Source: Lepas anatifera
Taxonomy: Eukaryota > Arthropoda > Thecostraca > Lepadidae
Assembly: GCA_034440635.1 (NCBI GenBank)
Contig: JAOTON010000977.1
Span: forward strand, 1,403,001-1,467,000
DNA: 64,000 nucleotides
Direction: 5' to 3'
This document shows, one piece after another, positions 33,161 to 45,265 of the stretch. Under the pieces are notes generated by a model. It was not told the DNA's origin and did not search any database. It saw nothing but the letters and a program-made list of their open reading frames with translations. The position numbers and the translations under genes were made by a program. Numbering within the stretch: position 1 is the first letter of the stretch; each line of letters starts with the position of its first letter.

Positions 33161-35342
33161 TGTCCGGAAATCACGACTGCTGTGGGCAGCTGCGCTGGAG
33201 TCCGACGCTCAGGGCTCAGCACCTCTCTCTCTGACAGTCATCCGCAGACTGGCGGGCAGACAGGGCGCACCGGTTTCTTCAACTCACCCAACCCATTAGC
33301 TGCATCCCCAGTCTAAAAGTTATATACTTATTGAGGCACCTTAACGATGAATACCAAAACAAGGCTCCCGACAACCTTCCCTATTGAAAACTATTCCGCA
33401 CCACGATAGCTCATTGTATCGAGTTTAAGTCGCAGCGCACGTGCACAGATTTACAAAAATCTTCCTATAGCAGATTATGTTATGCAAGCTGTGAACATGG
33501 GCCCTTTGCCAGTCCAAATTGCTTTATCATGGTTTGTGAAAATGTGATTCTACCATATCACCGTGCAGGTGTGTTTTTTTGGGAGCTTGTAAAATTGCAA
33601 AGAATACGCCGCAACCTAATCCATGACTTAGATAAGGGCATTGTTCGTTATATGTGCTATAAGCAGCATTTCATGAAATATGTACCATTTGGTCGCATTA
33701 AATTAAACTAAGATGACAGAGTTGGTTTTGCCAAAGTAGCAGTAAAAGTGTCGATGTGATTCAAGGTATGACAATTTGTACTGTGGGGGAGGATTGGTGA
33801 ACGTTCGAATTTCACTGACTAAAATTTACACCTGGCATTGTAGCATTTTAGACTGCAGGACTGATACCCAATAAAAATGTGACATTTCCAAAATAATATC
33901 CGGTTCTGGCTCCTTGACCTTTTGGTCTTACCTAGCCCACGTCTGTTTGACTAAGGCGTTGCCGATTGTGACGATTGATTTCAACTCTTCCCATCGTGGT
34001 AGGTATTTGAAAGCGGCAAAAACATTGGAATTGTTCGCAAAATGTTTCTAACAACTCTAAGAACACGGGGAAATGACCTCAAATATCTTAAAAGCAAAGC
34101 GGCATGGTGCCCCCTTAAGTACTGACCCTCCACCGCTGCTGCTAATTTTACGCGATTTTTTTACCTCCACTCGAGTTCTGACTTGAGAACTCTAATCACC
34201 TTTTCATAGTACCTTAGCATCAATGCCCACTGCCCTCATCCTCGTCCCGTATTCAATCTACGCAAGGTGCCTCCGGTCGGACCATACTATTAATAGCGCC
34301 CAGGGACGTAGATTTCTCAAAATTATTGGAGCGGCCAAATTTGAAACAGTGCAAACAAGCATATAATTTAAAGGACAGTATAAAATAAGGTCTGTTATCG
34401 CCTTCCCACAAGACTGATGAGCTGCAAAGAACCAATCGAGGGTCCTTGAAAACCTTCAAAATGATAAACTATCTCTATCTTGATGTTTCATTAGCGGTGT
34501 CCGGGTGCCCCCAAAGAGATACCTATCGATAAATATTTTCCAGTGATATTGCCCATTTTACGTTTCTTCCTAACGCTGACGATAAATCAGGTATTAGCTG
34601 CCCTTTGTCACCACATGTTCACAGCGGGTGCCCAGCGGAAACGATTTTGGTGTGACATAGGGCCAGAAAAAGTCCTGGCCTGGTCCAGTTTTGTAATCTC
34701 CCTTTACTTGGCGCTTATTAGACCGTTCCCTCACTCTACATTCTCGGAATTGTTAAAAACAGGCTAGCTTAGCACAAAATCGCCCGGGGTGTGAAGATAA
34801 TATAATTTCCAATATTTTGACCGATTTTGAGGTTAACGTCATGCCAGGTCACGGCGATATAAGGTCATTTCCAAAGGCACGCCCGAGGTTGCAGCCGTCT
34901 CCCTCGCTACGCCTGACCTAGATAAAAGAATTTGGCACGGATTAGGTCCAAACTCAGGTTCCAGGTCCCGATGCACTTGGCTTGATGGTATTTGACCTAT
35001 TGAGCATGTGGTATGGGTCAGCGATACCAGTTGTGACCTCTGGTGACCTTGCTTAATTTCAGAGAGACCCTGGCAACGTGCTTGGACACATAAAGAGAAT
35101 ATAAAGGTAATGCTTTGGAGCTTTGTGCCTGCAAAAATTGTTCAGGGCTGCCTTAGTGAATTGTTATGTTTTACCATTTCTAGGTCAAGTAATATATGTA
35201 CCTGCGGTGGTCTAATTTAAAAAAGAAGAAATCATTGAAACTATCGGTTTTGCGCTACTAAGGTGCTATAACATGACAGTTTATCAGCCGAAGGTCATCC
35301 AGGGTCAGTGATCACATGCAAGTTCTGGCAAGGTCACTGACC
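33161..35342. other. Region upstream of the reductase start, with some AGGTCA-bearing sequence
   Basis: The first 150 bp above the start are GC-richer and could be the 5' UTR or promoter, but I see no clear TATA box or initiator. From about 34800 to 35345 the sequence has scattered AGGTCA words (34850-35345) like family H. No exon recognised. Confidence 0.4.
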
Positions 35343-35346
35343 TTAA

Positions 35347-35363
35347 AGGTAATGTGGCACCTT
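35347..35363 (+). mobile_element. Solo end of family A MITE
   Basis: AGGTAATGTGGCACCTT after TTAA 35343-35346, one base from the terminal repeat consensus, with no body attached. Probably a deletion remnant. Confidence 0.5.
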
Positions 35364-35879
35364 AATGATACTATTTGAATTAATATAACCATGTCATAGA
35401 GCACGTCAAGAAACCACTCGATCCATATTTCAGTTGTCCCAGAATATGCCGTTCGCGGAGAAAAAGATAAAATTCGCCCCTTACCAACCCTGTCCTCCCC
35501 GGTCCAGTTTATGTGCTATGGGACGATCTAAGGAAAGTGGCGTCATGCTCAAGCTCTTGCTCAAACCCATGTTCAAACTAAAGATGACTTTGGTACTGTC
35601 GATTTTAAATGCGTATATCTTGCTTTATTGACTTCTTTGAAACGTAAAATATGTATCTCCGAATTTTGTTCGGTCTCTTCTTCCAAGACAAATAGGAAAC
35701 TAAGTATTTGTTTCATGACTTCATCCAATGTCAAATTTGCAATAATGTGATTGAGAGGAAGAAAACATTATTTCCCCATCATTCATATTGTATCAACAGT
35801 TGTTATTTATAGACACCAGGGATGGGCACCGCTGGCACTTTTTTAAAACGATTCTGTTACATCCGCTACCTTGGATGAT
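35364..35879. other. Unassigned sequence between two family A ends
   Basis: Non-repetitive and AT-rich. No exon recognised. Confidence 0.4.
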
Positions 35880-35883
35880 TTAA

Positions 35884-36332
35884 AGGGAATGTGGCACCTT
35901 CACAACGTGATTTTAACTGAGATCGCCAAGTTGTAAAGTAAGTCGGAAAACCCGGTACTCCATATTTCATTTGTCTTGGAACTCGATATTTCCGTAGAAA
36001 AAAGCTAAAACCTACCTGACACCAGCCCCCATCAGCCCCCGTCGCCGGAGGCCATTGTTGTGAGCTACTGGTGTGACGACATATGCTGACGTCACGATAA
36101 GCATCAGCCAATCGAAGCCCTTGAAGCGTTTCAAGTTTGGTAGTGGTTGCCAGATCGTGACATCATCCACAGGCTGATATTTGTTTCTTTTTCTAGAGGA
36201 GTATTTTTAAAAACAAAATATTGATCTTATTGTACATTTCTCAGAGAAATCATGAGTGGTTTCATTATTTTTTGCTAAAAGTACGCCTAATTTCACTAAA
36301 TTCCAGGATTCGACTAAGGTGCCACATTCCCT
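35884..36332 (-). mobile_element. TTAA MITE, family A, copy 4
   Basis: 449 bp between TTAA 35880-35883 and 36333-36336, with intact AGGGAATGTGGCACCTT ends and the central TGACGTCA. Reverse orientation to copy 2. Confidence 0.9.
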
Positions 36333-36336
36333 TTAA

Positions 36337-37559
36337 ACTACTACGACTACTGGCGCTACTTATTCAAATCGCCAAACCACTACTCTCTACTCCACCTTTG
36401 GATTTTTATCTTCATCACAAAACGCTACAAAAGCGCGACCCGCAACTGTTCTTTTAATATCCAAGACAATTGCTCATTATTTGCATGTTACCCAATGCCC
36501 AAATGAAATCACAAAACAAATAATCATTTGATCTCATTTTGTTTTTTTCTGATAAAAAAGTTGTTCTAGTCTCCATCCTCTAACCTTTTGTTGGTGGTCC
36601 CCTGAACAGGCTGTCGGTAGCGGTAGTAGTTTTACGTTACTTTGAGTCCGCTGCTCCGTTACTTTTCGGTTGTAGTAGCCGCTACCACCACTCCGCTACC
36701 ATTTGGAGAGTTCGCAATGGGCGGAGTAGCGGAGTCGCGGAGTAGCGGACGTAAGAAGCGAACTACCCTGATCTGATGGACACATGCATGTGCCATACAA
36801 GAATGTGTCAGCCATTTGAGGCTGTATGAGTTGGTGGTAAAAATGAACGCAATTTGGACACTCATACGCAACTCTTCCAGGTTTTCTTCCTCAACAGGAA
36901 TTTACGGCTTTTTCAGAACGCCATTTTTTCAATGCACCACGTTTTAAGCTCAACCCTCGCCCTACCGGCGGGGTGGGATCGGTGCGACCCGCTGTTCAGG
37001 TATGAATGAAAGATGGTCCGGTTTATTTCACTCATTTTAAAAAATGTCAGGGCTGAGTCTTTCAGGTTACGGATTTATGATTTTTTTCTTAAAGGCTTGC
37101 ACGAGTTCAGGGCGTCCTCTTTGTTGCCTTCCTTTCCGGCGGTTACTTAGCCCTGGTAGCTGAGACAGCGTAAGACAACACGATGTCAATTTAGAGACAG
37201 GAATTTGGCACGGACAGGGTCCTGAGTGAGGTTTTAGTGAGGTGAGATCTTACCCCACCTATTCGGGCAAGACGGGCTTTTGCAGTATTTTATGGTAAAC
37301 GTTACTGCTCCCAGGAATATGCAGGGATCCTAATATGTTTAAGCGCAGCTACAAAAATGTTTTCTGAAGCTTCAAGCAAAATTGCATCACCTTCATATGA
37401 AAAGCGAATGAGAAACGCAGTCTCAAACACAACTATGCCTGTCCACTATGTCCATCCTTACCCTCTATCCTAAATAAAAATATTGACCGATTTTCAAAAA
37501 TCTTTCACCAATCAATGTGCTCATGAATTATCTTCAACGTGGCAACGTAGCGTTTTCCG
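36337..37559. other. Unassigned; includes a GTAGCGGAG-rich segment
   Basis: 36610-36770 is dense in (A/G)GTAGCGG and complementary CCGCTAC words and finishes GCGAACTACCCTG. This is the look of one end of a DNA transposon, but the partner end is not identified. 36945-37000 has an AACCCTCGCCCTACCGGCGGGG stub resembling the end of family C. No gene. Confidence 0.35.
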
Positions 37560-38090
37560 GCGGCGAGCGGTTCTCCAGCTTCCTCGGAAAAATTGGTGGA
37601 CTGTCACAACAGCCTTTGGGCGGGAAATGAGAGTTTGACCTTGAAAAATATCTGCGCCCTTGGCCTGTAACCTTAACCTTGAGTGGCCTTAACTATGAAG
37701 TCATAGCATGATATGCGTCACATTGAATAATGCCGTCTGACTGGGATCCTGGGGTCAATGGCTTTGACCTGTGACATTTGACCTTGACCTTTGACCTTCA
37801 TGTGGGTTGAACTTGACAGATAGCCTGATTATATGGTGTTATGACGTCATCACCTGGTCTTCAGCGCAGGTGAGCTGGTGCAACTGCGCAAATGCGACGG
37901 TAACAAAATATAGGGCTGATTTTGAAAGCTTATAAGTAAAAAACCTACGAACAATTTTCAAAATTCCCTCACCAATTGACGCGCTCATGAATTCTCCGAA
38001 ATGTGGTCACGTAACGTTTCCGACGGCGAATGGTTCTTCGGCCGCCTAAAAAAAATAGGTGGGGCACTGTAAGACCCCATCCACTGCGCG
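37560..38090. mobile_element. Family H AGGTCA-rich element (reverse of 16780-17340)
   Basis: Shares reverse-complement blocks with 16780-17340. It contains at 37779-37797 three TGACCT half-sites spaced 0 and 1, the counterpart of the DR run at 16871. Its right end meets family C copy 2. Confidence 0.45.
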
Positions 38091-38095
38091 TGTTA

Positions 38096-39136
38096 GCCCC
38101 CGCCCCCGGGGTCATCGATGGCCCCCTAAGGTTTTTTTCGGAATAGTAGAAAAACGCCGAGACGAAGCACTGCAGTTGAGGGCCTTATCTCTCACCCCAT
38201 CATTTTTCCACCATCCCTGAAATCGTTTACCCCGGGTCACCCAAGGTCAGGTCACCAGGCGAGGTCAAGCAAGATCACCTCACTTCAACTTTTGAGCTCT
38301 ATAAGAGCTATGTTTCTCTGTCGATCGATTCGAAACTTCCTACACTTCATGAGCCCGCCAGGGCCTACAAGGTGTATATCCGGAATTTTTCGATTTCGTG
38401 ACCTGAGGTCAGGTCACGAGGTGGCCTCTCCCATTGTAAAAGCATGGGGAAAACTGTTTTATTATCTAAAAGTCACAAAAATGATTGAAAATGCCTAAAC
38501 TGCTCAGAACAGCCTTCTTGGACACCCTTTCACGGATCTCAGGGGTCATATTTGCCCTTTGACCTCTCCGTGGTCATCCAAGGTCACCAGGAGTCAAAAA
38601 CAGAATTTTGACAATAGCTTTTGACCTAATTAAACTAGAGCGCTGAATCAAATACTATTGTGTATGTCTTGTCACTGGCTTTCATTTTATATACGGGAAG
38701 GTCATTTTCTGACCTTTCGTGACCTCAAGTCATATGAGGTTACGAGGTGACCTCTGGAGATTAAACCACTGGCGGGAGGTCATTACGTTGCGCATAGCGG
38801 GAAAAGGTCTGGAATTTTCCTATCAAATGTAGGCTACCAGATCTCAATAGCTCTAATGGCATAAGAGTTATGCCCAGTTTTCTTAGGCATTGCATATTTG
38901 AGTGAAAATAGCCTATCGTGACCTAACTTGACCTTTGGAGGTCAAACCATTGACCTGAGCGCTTGTCAATGCAGTGCTTGTCTGAGAACATGTCAAGCAA
39001 TTTCTTACTGAATTCACGCGAGCTTTCTAATGCACTTTGTAGATTTGTGCTAACCCCCATATTTTCGGAGTTAGAGGGGGCATCGATGGCTCCCCGGTGG
39101 GGCGAAGGTGGCGCTGGACCCTTGGTGGGGAACGGG
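38096..39136 (-). mobile_element. TTAA element, family C, copy 2 (1.04 kb)
   Basis: Right border GGAACGGG-TTAA 39137-39140. Left border TTAG (decayed TTAA) 38092-38095, then CCCCCGCCCCCGGGG. GGTCATCGATGGCC and GGGGCATCGATGGC palindromic blocks mark the two ends. Reverse to copy 1. The central half-site cluster at 38710-38738 has two mutated half-sites. Confidence 0.78.
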
Positions 39137-39140
39137 TTAA

Positions 39141-40080
39141 TGGAGGGGCTCGCCAAAAAGTAAACACATGATATTTGGGATTTCGATTATAGGTTAACTA
39201 TGTTGAAGCATGGGGTGGGGTCCTCCCAAAAGTGACGCAATAGCGTGGGGATGGTGTGGGAAACCCTCTCAAAAATAACATTCAGGAATATCACCTAATA
39301 TCTCGGTGTACTAATAGATCCCTCCTAGATACCGAGCAATAGCTCCCCCAAGTGAAGATATTGTGTGACCAATTTCCGAGAACATGCCACATTCAGTTAT
39401 AGAAAAAGTAAAAAGTTTCAATGACCCATTACAAACCATTTTGGAAATATATCGGAAAAACATGAGGGGCGGGTAGAATCCATCCCTTGACAGGAATGGC
39501 GATACCTAAGGGTATGTTTGAGAATTTTTGGGGATTTGCCTTCTTTTAGATCCATACATGTATTGAAGCACAACAGCATGAGGCATGTCCCGGAGGACAG
39601 GCAGGCCGAGCACCCCGGACGCGGCGCGCCTAAATTACGCCGGGGGAGCCCGGAAATATCGGCAGTGATGAGACATAGAACGGGATGACATACACAGACA
39701 TAAAACAGAGCAGTCATACACATAAAAAGCAGTTCACATACATTACGACACTCCGTTTGATTTGACAGGGACCAGTAAGATCGGAAAATCGCAGCTTATA
39801 CGCCAGCCCGTCCGCATCGCATTCGCAACGCTTACTTACTACTTACTTATGGCTTTTTATTAGGCGTTCTGTGCATAGCACCTTTGCCCGCCTCTAAAGG
39901 AGTGTGTGGGAGAATTTTAGAATTTAGTGTGAGGGCAAGCTACGTTAGTCTGTTAAAGCAATGGGAGTTATTTCAAGTAATGGGTTGCAAGATGTTTTAG
40001 CTTGCAAGTGGACGGTCGTGGCAATGGCATAGCCATGCCAAGGGAGGTCTTTTAATAAGTTTAGACCCGCAGAGTGCGAA
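39141..40080. other. Unassigned sequence
   Basis: 39595-39650 is GC-rich (GACGCGGCGCGCC). 39835-40080 may be 3' flank of the LINE. No gene recognised. Confidence 0.4.
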
Positions 40081-40168
40081 GGTTATTTCTGTGGTTGAAG
40101 ACCTTATAAATTTAGAGTTTGAAATTTAGAATTTGGAATTTAGAATTTAGAATTTGGAATTTAGAATT
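40081..40168. repeat. AATTTAGAATTTGG short tandem repeat, likely LINE tail
   Basis: About six copies of a 7-14 bp AATTTAG(A/G)-type word. On the minus strand it is TTCTAAA-like and lies about 450 bp downstream of the LINE stop codon, so it may be the element's simple-repeat tail. Confidence 0.6.
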
Positions 40169-40625
40169 TTGTGTGTCAGCTATTGATGTCCGCTTGTATA
40201 CGCTACTCGAAGGCCTCCGTTAACTCAATAATTTCGTATTTTAGAAAGTGCGCTAAACACCTGGCCAGGGTGCCGCGATTTACCCTGCAACCCGGAGGTG
40301 AAGTTGCAGCTCCCCTCTTCGGCTGGGCAGCCGCCGCGCAGAGAAAGAAGTGTGAGAGGATAGTTAGATTGTTAGTAAGAGTATAGGTGTGGTTAGTATA
40401 GACCCGCAGTGAAAGGTATCACTGCGGTGAAGAAATCTAGCCTATCTAACCTAACCTGATTTCAAAGTTAGCCTAACATAACCTATCCTTAGCCTACAAT
40501 GAACCATTTAAAGGTTACAAAACTATTGCTTAAATTTCGCAGTGGATCAGCTATGATTAGAAAATAGGCAAGTCCTACTTTGGGGTGCACCATGCACCCT
40601 CATCATATATACTGGGAGGAGTGAT

Positions 40626-41527
40626 TTATAGAAACTTCTCTAGCCCAGAGTCCTTTAGAAATGTAAAGACTTTTTCGAGAAGTTCAGGATGGTCGTTACC
40701 GAGCAGAGTTTTTAGGTCTACAGGGATGTTTTGGATTCGGCAGTAATCTAGCATGGGTTGCCGATGGGTATTGTGCTGGGGACAATCGATGAGAATGTGA
40801 TGGGGATTCTCCATTGCGTCGCAGGTACCACAGGTACCCGCGTTCCAATAGGCATTTAATTTTGTGTGTCCATTTCTGAGTCTGGTTAGAATAACCTCGC
40901 GCCGACGACTCTTTTGGTTGGAACTGGGCCAGTAGCCGATGTTAGGCTTGATATAAAATAGGTGGGCGCTGTGGTTTGTGGTCCAGTTATGTTGAATTTG
41001 CTTCCGGATGGTGTCCTGGAGGAGAGCTTTGCTATCGTCTCCAGACCACTTTAAGGGTTCGATCTCTCTAAGTTCTAGGGACTTTTTGCCTGCTCATCGG
41101 CCTTTTCATTTCCTTGAATTTTGCAGTGGCCCAGGATCCAAAGAAAAGAGACATCAGGGGTATCATCGATACCTTTCTGAATATCTGCTATAACGTGGTG
41201 GCTGGGGTTGACTACGTTACTGAGGGCCTGCAGGACAGATTTAGAGTCTGAACAGATGACGGCTGAGTTGATATTTTGGGTTCTGATTATGGCTAATGCA
41301 TTTAGGATGGCAACAGCCTCGGCTGTGAAGATGGAGCAGTTGTCCGGAAGTCTTTTCTGAAGGCAAATGTTTTGCCCCCAGATGCCGAGGCCTACTTTTT
41401 CGCCTATTTTGGAGCCGTCTGTAAATATAAAGGTCTTTTCCGCGTTACAAGATCGGAACTCTAGGAATTTTTGGGAGACTTCTTCCTCTGAGAAGTCCGT
41501 TTTACGGGAAGTGAAGAGAAATTCCAC
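40626..41527 (-). pseudogene. LINE RNase H domain and C-terminal zinc-finger tail (two frames)
   Basis: 41075-41527 encodes FIFTDGSK (first catalytic Asp), an EAVAILNAL block (catalytic Glu), ICSDSKSVLQAL (third acid) and LGHCKIQGNEKAD (His and last Asp; family consensus is W(I/V)PGHxGIxGNExAD, so the Gly-His pair is kept). A frameshift near 41075 leads to a second frame reading to 40626, with REVILTRLRNGHTKLN and the TCGTC...H...C finger-like segment, as in I-type elements. Confidence 0.88.
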
Positions 41528-43415
41528 TTTGGGCTCTTTTCGAGTCCAGAAGCGGGAGAGTGGGGGGTTTGCCTATTGTCGCTGGCAGTGCAAGATTTAG
41601 GCTTTCCAGGGTTTTCGCTACTCTGTGCTTAAATGGGGGCCACTTCTGTAGAGTGGCTTTATTTGCTCGTCTGGGATGGGCAAAACATTGTTTTGCCGGG
41701 TGATTTTCGGTGGATTGAACCTTGATGTAGTAAGAAATAAGCTGGGCGTCGCGTCTTGTCTGTAGTGGGCACAGCCCGCTATCAGTTAGCAGGCTGGTGA
41801 TGGGGGATTCTCTGAGCGCGCCTGTGGCTGCCCGGATACTGGCGTTTTGGACTCGCTCTAGCTTTAATTTATTGGTCTTGTTCGTCGAGTCAAAAACGAA
41901 CGAATTATATTCGAGAATGGACCGAATCAGGGACTTGTAGAGCATAAGCAGGGTCTTTCGATCCCCGCCATACTCTGTGCCGCCGAGCATGCGGAGAATG
42001 TTGACTCGCTTTTGACAGCTAGAGACGACTTTGGTGATGTGCTCATTGAAACTCAATCGGGAATCTAGGGTGACGCCCAAGAATTTGAAGCTATTGGTGC
42101 ATTCAATAGGTTTACCCGAGATTTGGAGCCGTGGAGGGTCGTGTCTGGAATGCGCTCTGGCAAAGACAACGACTGATGATTTTTCCGCCGAGAGAGATAG
42201 ACCCATTAAACTACACCAATTATTGATGTCGTTTAGGCTATCCTGCAACTGCGTAGTTGCGTGTTGGAATTCTGGTTCGTTATACCGCCTGGTATCGATT
42301 GCAGTGGTTTTCCAAATGGCGACATCGTCCGCAAAGAGGGAGTAATTTATTCCAGGCGGTAGCTTTTTGGCGAAGAGATCATTGATCATTACTAAAAAGA
42401 GGGTGGGGGACAGAACGCTACCCTGGGGTGTGCCTTGGTCCTGGGTTGCCAGGTAGGAGAATGTGGTGCCACAACGGACTTTAAATTTTCGGTCCTTGAG
42501 AAAGTTTTCAATGAATTTTGCAAGGTGGCCACGAATTCCTAGCTTGCTTAATTTAAACAAAAGGGCGTCTTTTTGTACGCGATCGAACGCCGATTTAATG
42601 TCTAAGAACGCAGCTATTGTTACTTGCTTTTTGTAAAAGCCATTTTGGATGTCACTGACTAGTTTCACCAAATTGTCAGTGGTGGCTCGCCCGCGCCGGA
42701 AGCCTGATTGCATAGCATCAAGCTTCTTTTCGAGGATCTCGTGAAGTCTAACGTTTACCATGCGCTCGACAAGCTTGCTAGCACAGCTAGTAAGCGAAAT
42801 TGGGCGATAACCTTTTGGGTCTGTTTTTTCTTTGCCAGGTTTTGGAAGGGGGATGATAATACTCTCTCGCCACGATGTGGGGAAAGAGTCGCTAAGAAAC
42901 ATGTTGTTAATGGCCGAAAGCAGGTACTTTAGTGCTGTTTGGCTGAGGTGCCTGAAGAAAGAGTAGTGAATTTCGTCAGGGCCCACTGCAGTGTTTCCAC
43001 ACTTGCTAATGGCGTAATTTAGCTCGGTCATTGTAAATGGTACATTATAATACTCTTGATTACCATAATTGATGAATGTGTGCTTTTTGCACCATTCTGC
43101 CTGGTCTTTGGAGCGCTGGCTGTATGAGTTATTAGCTGCGACACTGGCGTAATGATCAGCAAATTTATCCATGACTTCCTTAGGTTCGGTGATGGGTTGG
43201 CCAGCTATTTCTAGCTGAGGGAAAGGTCCACGGGGTGGTCGCCTCGCAGAGAAAGCTCCTAATGGTTTTCCAAACTTGGGTGGTGGGAGTGAAGCGGTTG
43301 AATTTGGAGGCAAAGGAGTTGAAACTGTCCTTTTGAACCCGCTTGCACGTGTTTCGAAAGTGTTCTTTTGCTGCCCGAAGTGCGGATCGAGTAGGGCTGT
43401 GTGCCCTCCTCTCAT
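41502..43415 (-). pseudogene. LINE reverse transcriptase (ORF2 middle)
   Basis: 637 codons open. Seen in order: GPDEIHYSFFRHL, SWRESIIIPLPKPGK, YRPISLTSCASKLVERM, FRRGRATTDNLV, AFLDIKSAFDRV (first catalytic Asp), GTPQGSVLSPTLF and YSLFADDVAIW (catalytic FADD). All palm motifs are intact. The first part (about 43260-43415) is an overlapping out-of-frame lead; true coding enters from the endonuclease frame near 43260, and leaves near 41515 into the RNase H frame. Catalytic residues are present, so decay is recent. Confidence 0.93.
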
Positions 43416-44346
43416 ATGCCTTGCGGGCTCTAATCATTTGAGCTTTGGCGTGTGCCGTCTCTGCGTTCCACCATGGGGCTCCGTTTTTCTTTCGGGGTCC
43501 TCTGGTTTTTGGTATTGCTACTTGTGCTGCTGAGCTTATGGCTCTTAGTATTAATTCAATGTCTGCCGAGTGTGGGTCACCTTCGGTGACCAGTGTGAGG
43601 TCGACCTCTGCCTCAAATTTTGTCCAGTCCGCTCGTTTTAGACTCCAGGAAGGGGTAAACAGATCAACGCGGTCGAGTGCTCCTTGGGGGACATTGATTT
43701 TGATTGGGAGGTGATCGCTCATGCCTGGGTTGTCTTCGACATCCCAGGTAAATAGTGACGCAATTCTAGGCGTGCAGCACGAAATATCAATGGCTGAGTC
43801 TAAATGTCCGCTTTGCGTTGCTTGGCGGGTTGGTGCGCCGTTATTTAGGATAACTAAATTTTGAAAACCTATTGCGTCATATATAATTTCACCTCTACGG
43901 TTTGGCGTGGCGCTGCCCCAGGATGGGTGGTGACCATTCAAATCTCCAAGTAATAACAAAGGCCCGTTAATTTGATTAAATAGTTGTGCGAGTTCCCGAT
44001 CCGTTGGATCAGGGTCGCAAGGGGATATGTATATTGAGACAACCGTCAATTGGACGTGTTGTATTTTTCAAACTAATAGCTACACAGTCCAGTGATGTTA
44101 CCAAAGGCACGTGACTGTGTGGGATGCTATTTTCTATTAGGATGGCCGTGCCTCCCTTACGGACAGCAGCGTTTACGTTATGGCGATACCAAGAGTAACC
44201 CGAGATTTTGTATTTATCGTTATCTTTATCAGTAAAGTGGGTCTCTTGTAATGCTGCTAGTGCCGGTTTTTCTCAGCAAATATTGATGAAAAAAGCGGGA
44301 ATTTCCCGATAAGGCCATTTGTATTCCATTGTAGAATTGAACCCAT
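43180..44346 (-). pseudogene. LINE apurinic-like endonuclease (ORF2 N-terminus), three frames
   Basis: At 44346 a Met-started frame reads MGSILQWNTNGL, the standard start of an I-type ORF2. A shift near 44265 leads to ALAALQETHF (catalytic Glu) and GYSWYRHN, GGTAILIE. A second shift near 44045 leads to 44049-43180 with LLGDLNGHHPSWG (Asp/Asn pair) and SDHLPI (final Asp-His). These are the endonuclease residues that nick target DNA. Two frameshifts within one domain show loss of function or sequencing errors. Confidence 0.9.
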
Positions 44347-44470
44347 GGTGGTTTTTAACGTTTGTGATTAGGGGATCTACGCTTACGAAGGTTATACGAG
44401 CACCTGCTGCTGCTGCTATCGCTAGCAGGAGAAACTGGGGTGGAGTGTCTGGAAAAGCTAATTTTCCTTG

Positions 44471-44851
44471 CTACGGGTGAGCTGCCGGGGCTGGAGGAGC
44501 CGGGGCTGGGGGGGTTTCCAGGAGGGGAGCTCTGGAAGAGTTTATAACAGTTTTTGCAGAGCTCGTCTCTGAAGCACTGCTGGTGTCAGAGACGGTCTCT
44601 GTCCCGGACAGCTCGTTGCCAGACTGACTTTTGTCGTCTGACGTTTCAAAGTCACTTGAGAACTGAAACTGCATATAATGACCTATGAGGTCGGTTTGGG
44701 ATCCGCAAGTGCGGGTGGTTGGTGCTGTTTGGAAAGAAGCATCGCTTCTTTCCAAGGAGAGAGGAGCAGTTTCAGTTTGGGTTGAAATGTTTACTTTTTG
44801 GATTTTTGGTTTGAGTGGCAGCCGTTTTACCCTGAGGGGGTAGGCTGCCAC
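44471..44851 (-). pseudogene. LINE ORF1 C-terminal remnant
   Basis: 126 codons upstream of ORF2 on the same strand, low-complexity Ser/Thr/Glu then Pro/Ala-rich at the end (APAPPAPAAHP). No zinc knuckle is visible, but position and composition fit the tail of an ORF1 RNA-binding protein. In an adjacent frame upstream (44860-44960) the peptide EKSDFPSLPAPQ also looks like ORF1. Assignment rests mainly on context. Confidence 0.5.
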
Positions 44852-44990
44852 TCGTTAAAGCCTTCTCGGAGCCTGCCTTTGGCGGCGCCTGGGAAGGGGA
44901 GCACCGGTGAATTTAGAGTGCTTGGGGGGCAGGTAGCGAGGGAAAATCAGACTTTTCAGTCACTCGTGCAGAGTGGCTTTGCCACCCTGC

Positions 44991-45261
44991 TGCTGGTGTC
45001 CAGGTCTTCATTCGCAACGCGCCGCCGCCGCCGCCCCGGCGCACCCCACCGCGCCGCACAGAACCGCCCTCCTCATGCGCACAGGAGTGCCGCAAACGCC
45101 AGCCCGCGCAGCCGCCAGGGCACACCGACCGAAAAGGTGCCCCTTTGTCTCTGCCCAAAGGCGCCCCTTTTTTGGCCACCCCTGTCTCTCTGGATCTACC
45201 AGTGGCCATGGGAACACCTGCATCTACGAACATTAGTCCCAAAACTATAAGCGGGAATATG
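44991..45261. other. GC-rich unassigned segment beside the LINE 5' end
   Basis: Contains CGCCGCCGCCGCCCCGGCGC near 45021 and Ala/Pro-rich frames on both strands. It could be the LINE promoter or 5' part of ORF1. I cannot decide. Confidence 0.3.
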
Positions 45262-45265
45262 TTAA

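Larger units (their letters stand above)
40169..44990 (-). mobile_element. I-type non-LTR retrotransposon, nearly complete but frameshifted
   Basis: Minus strand, order ORF1 remnant, apurinic-type endonuclease, reverse transcriptase, RNase H, zinc-finger tail. The presence of RNase H after the reverse transcriptase excludes Jockey and RTE and points to the I group (I, Nimb or relatives). At least four frameshifts split ORF2, so it is inactive in this sequence unless some are assembly errors. The left limit is set at the simple repeat and the right limit where ORF1-like coding fades; neither target duplication was found. Confidence 0.88.
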
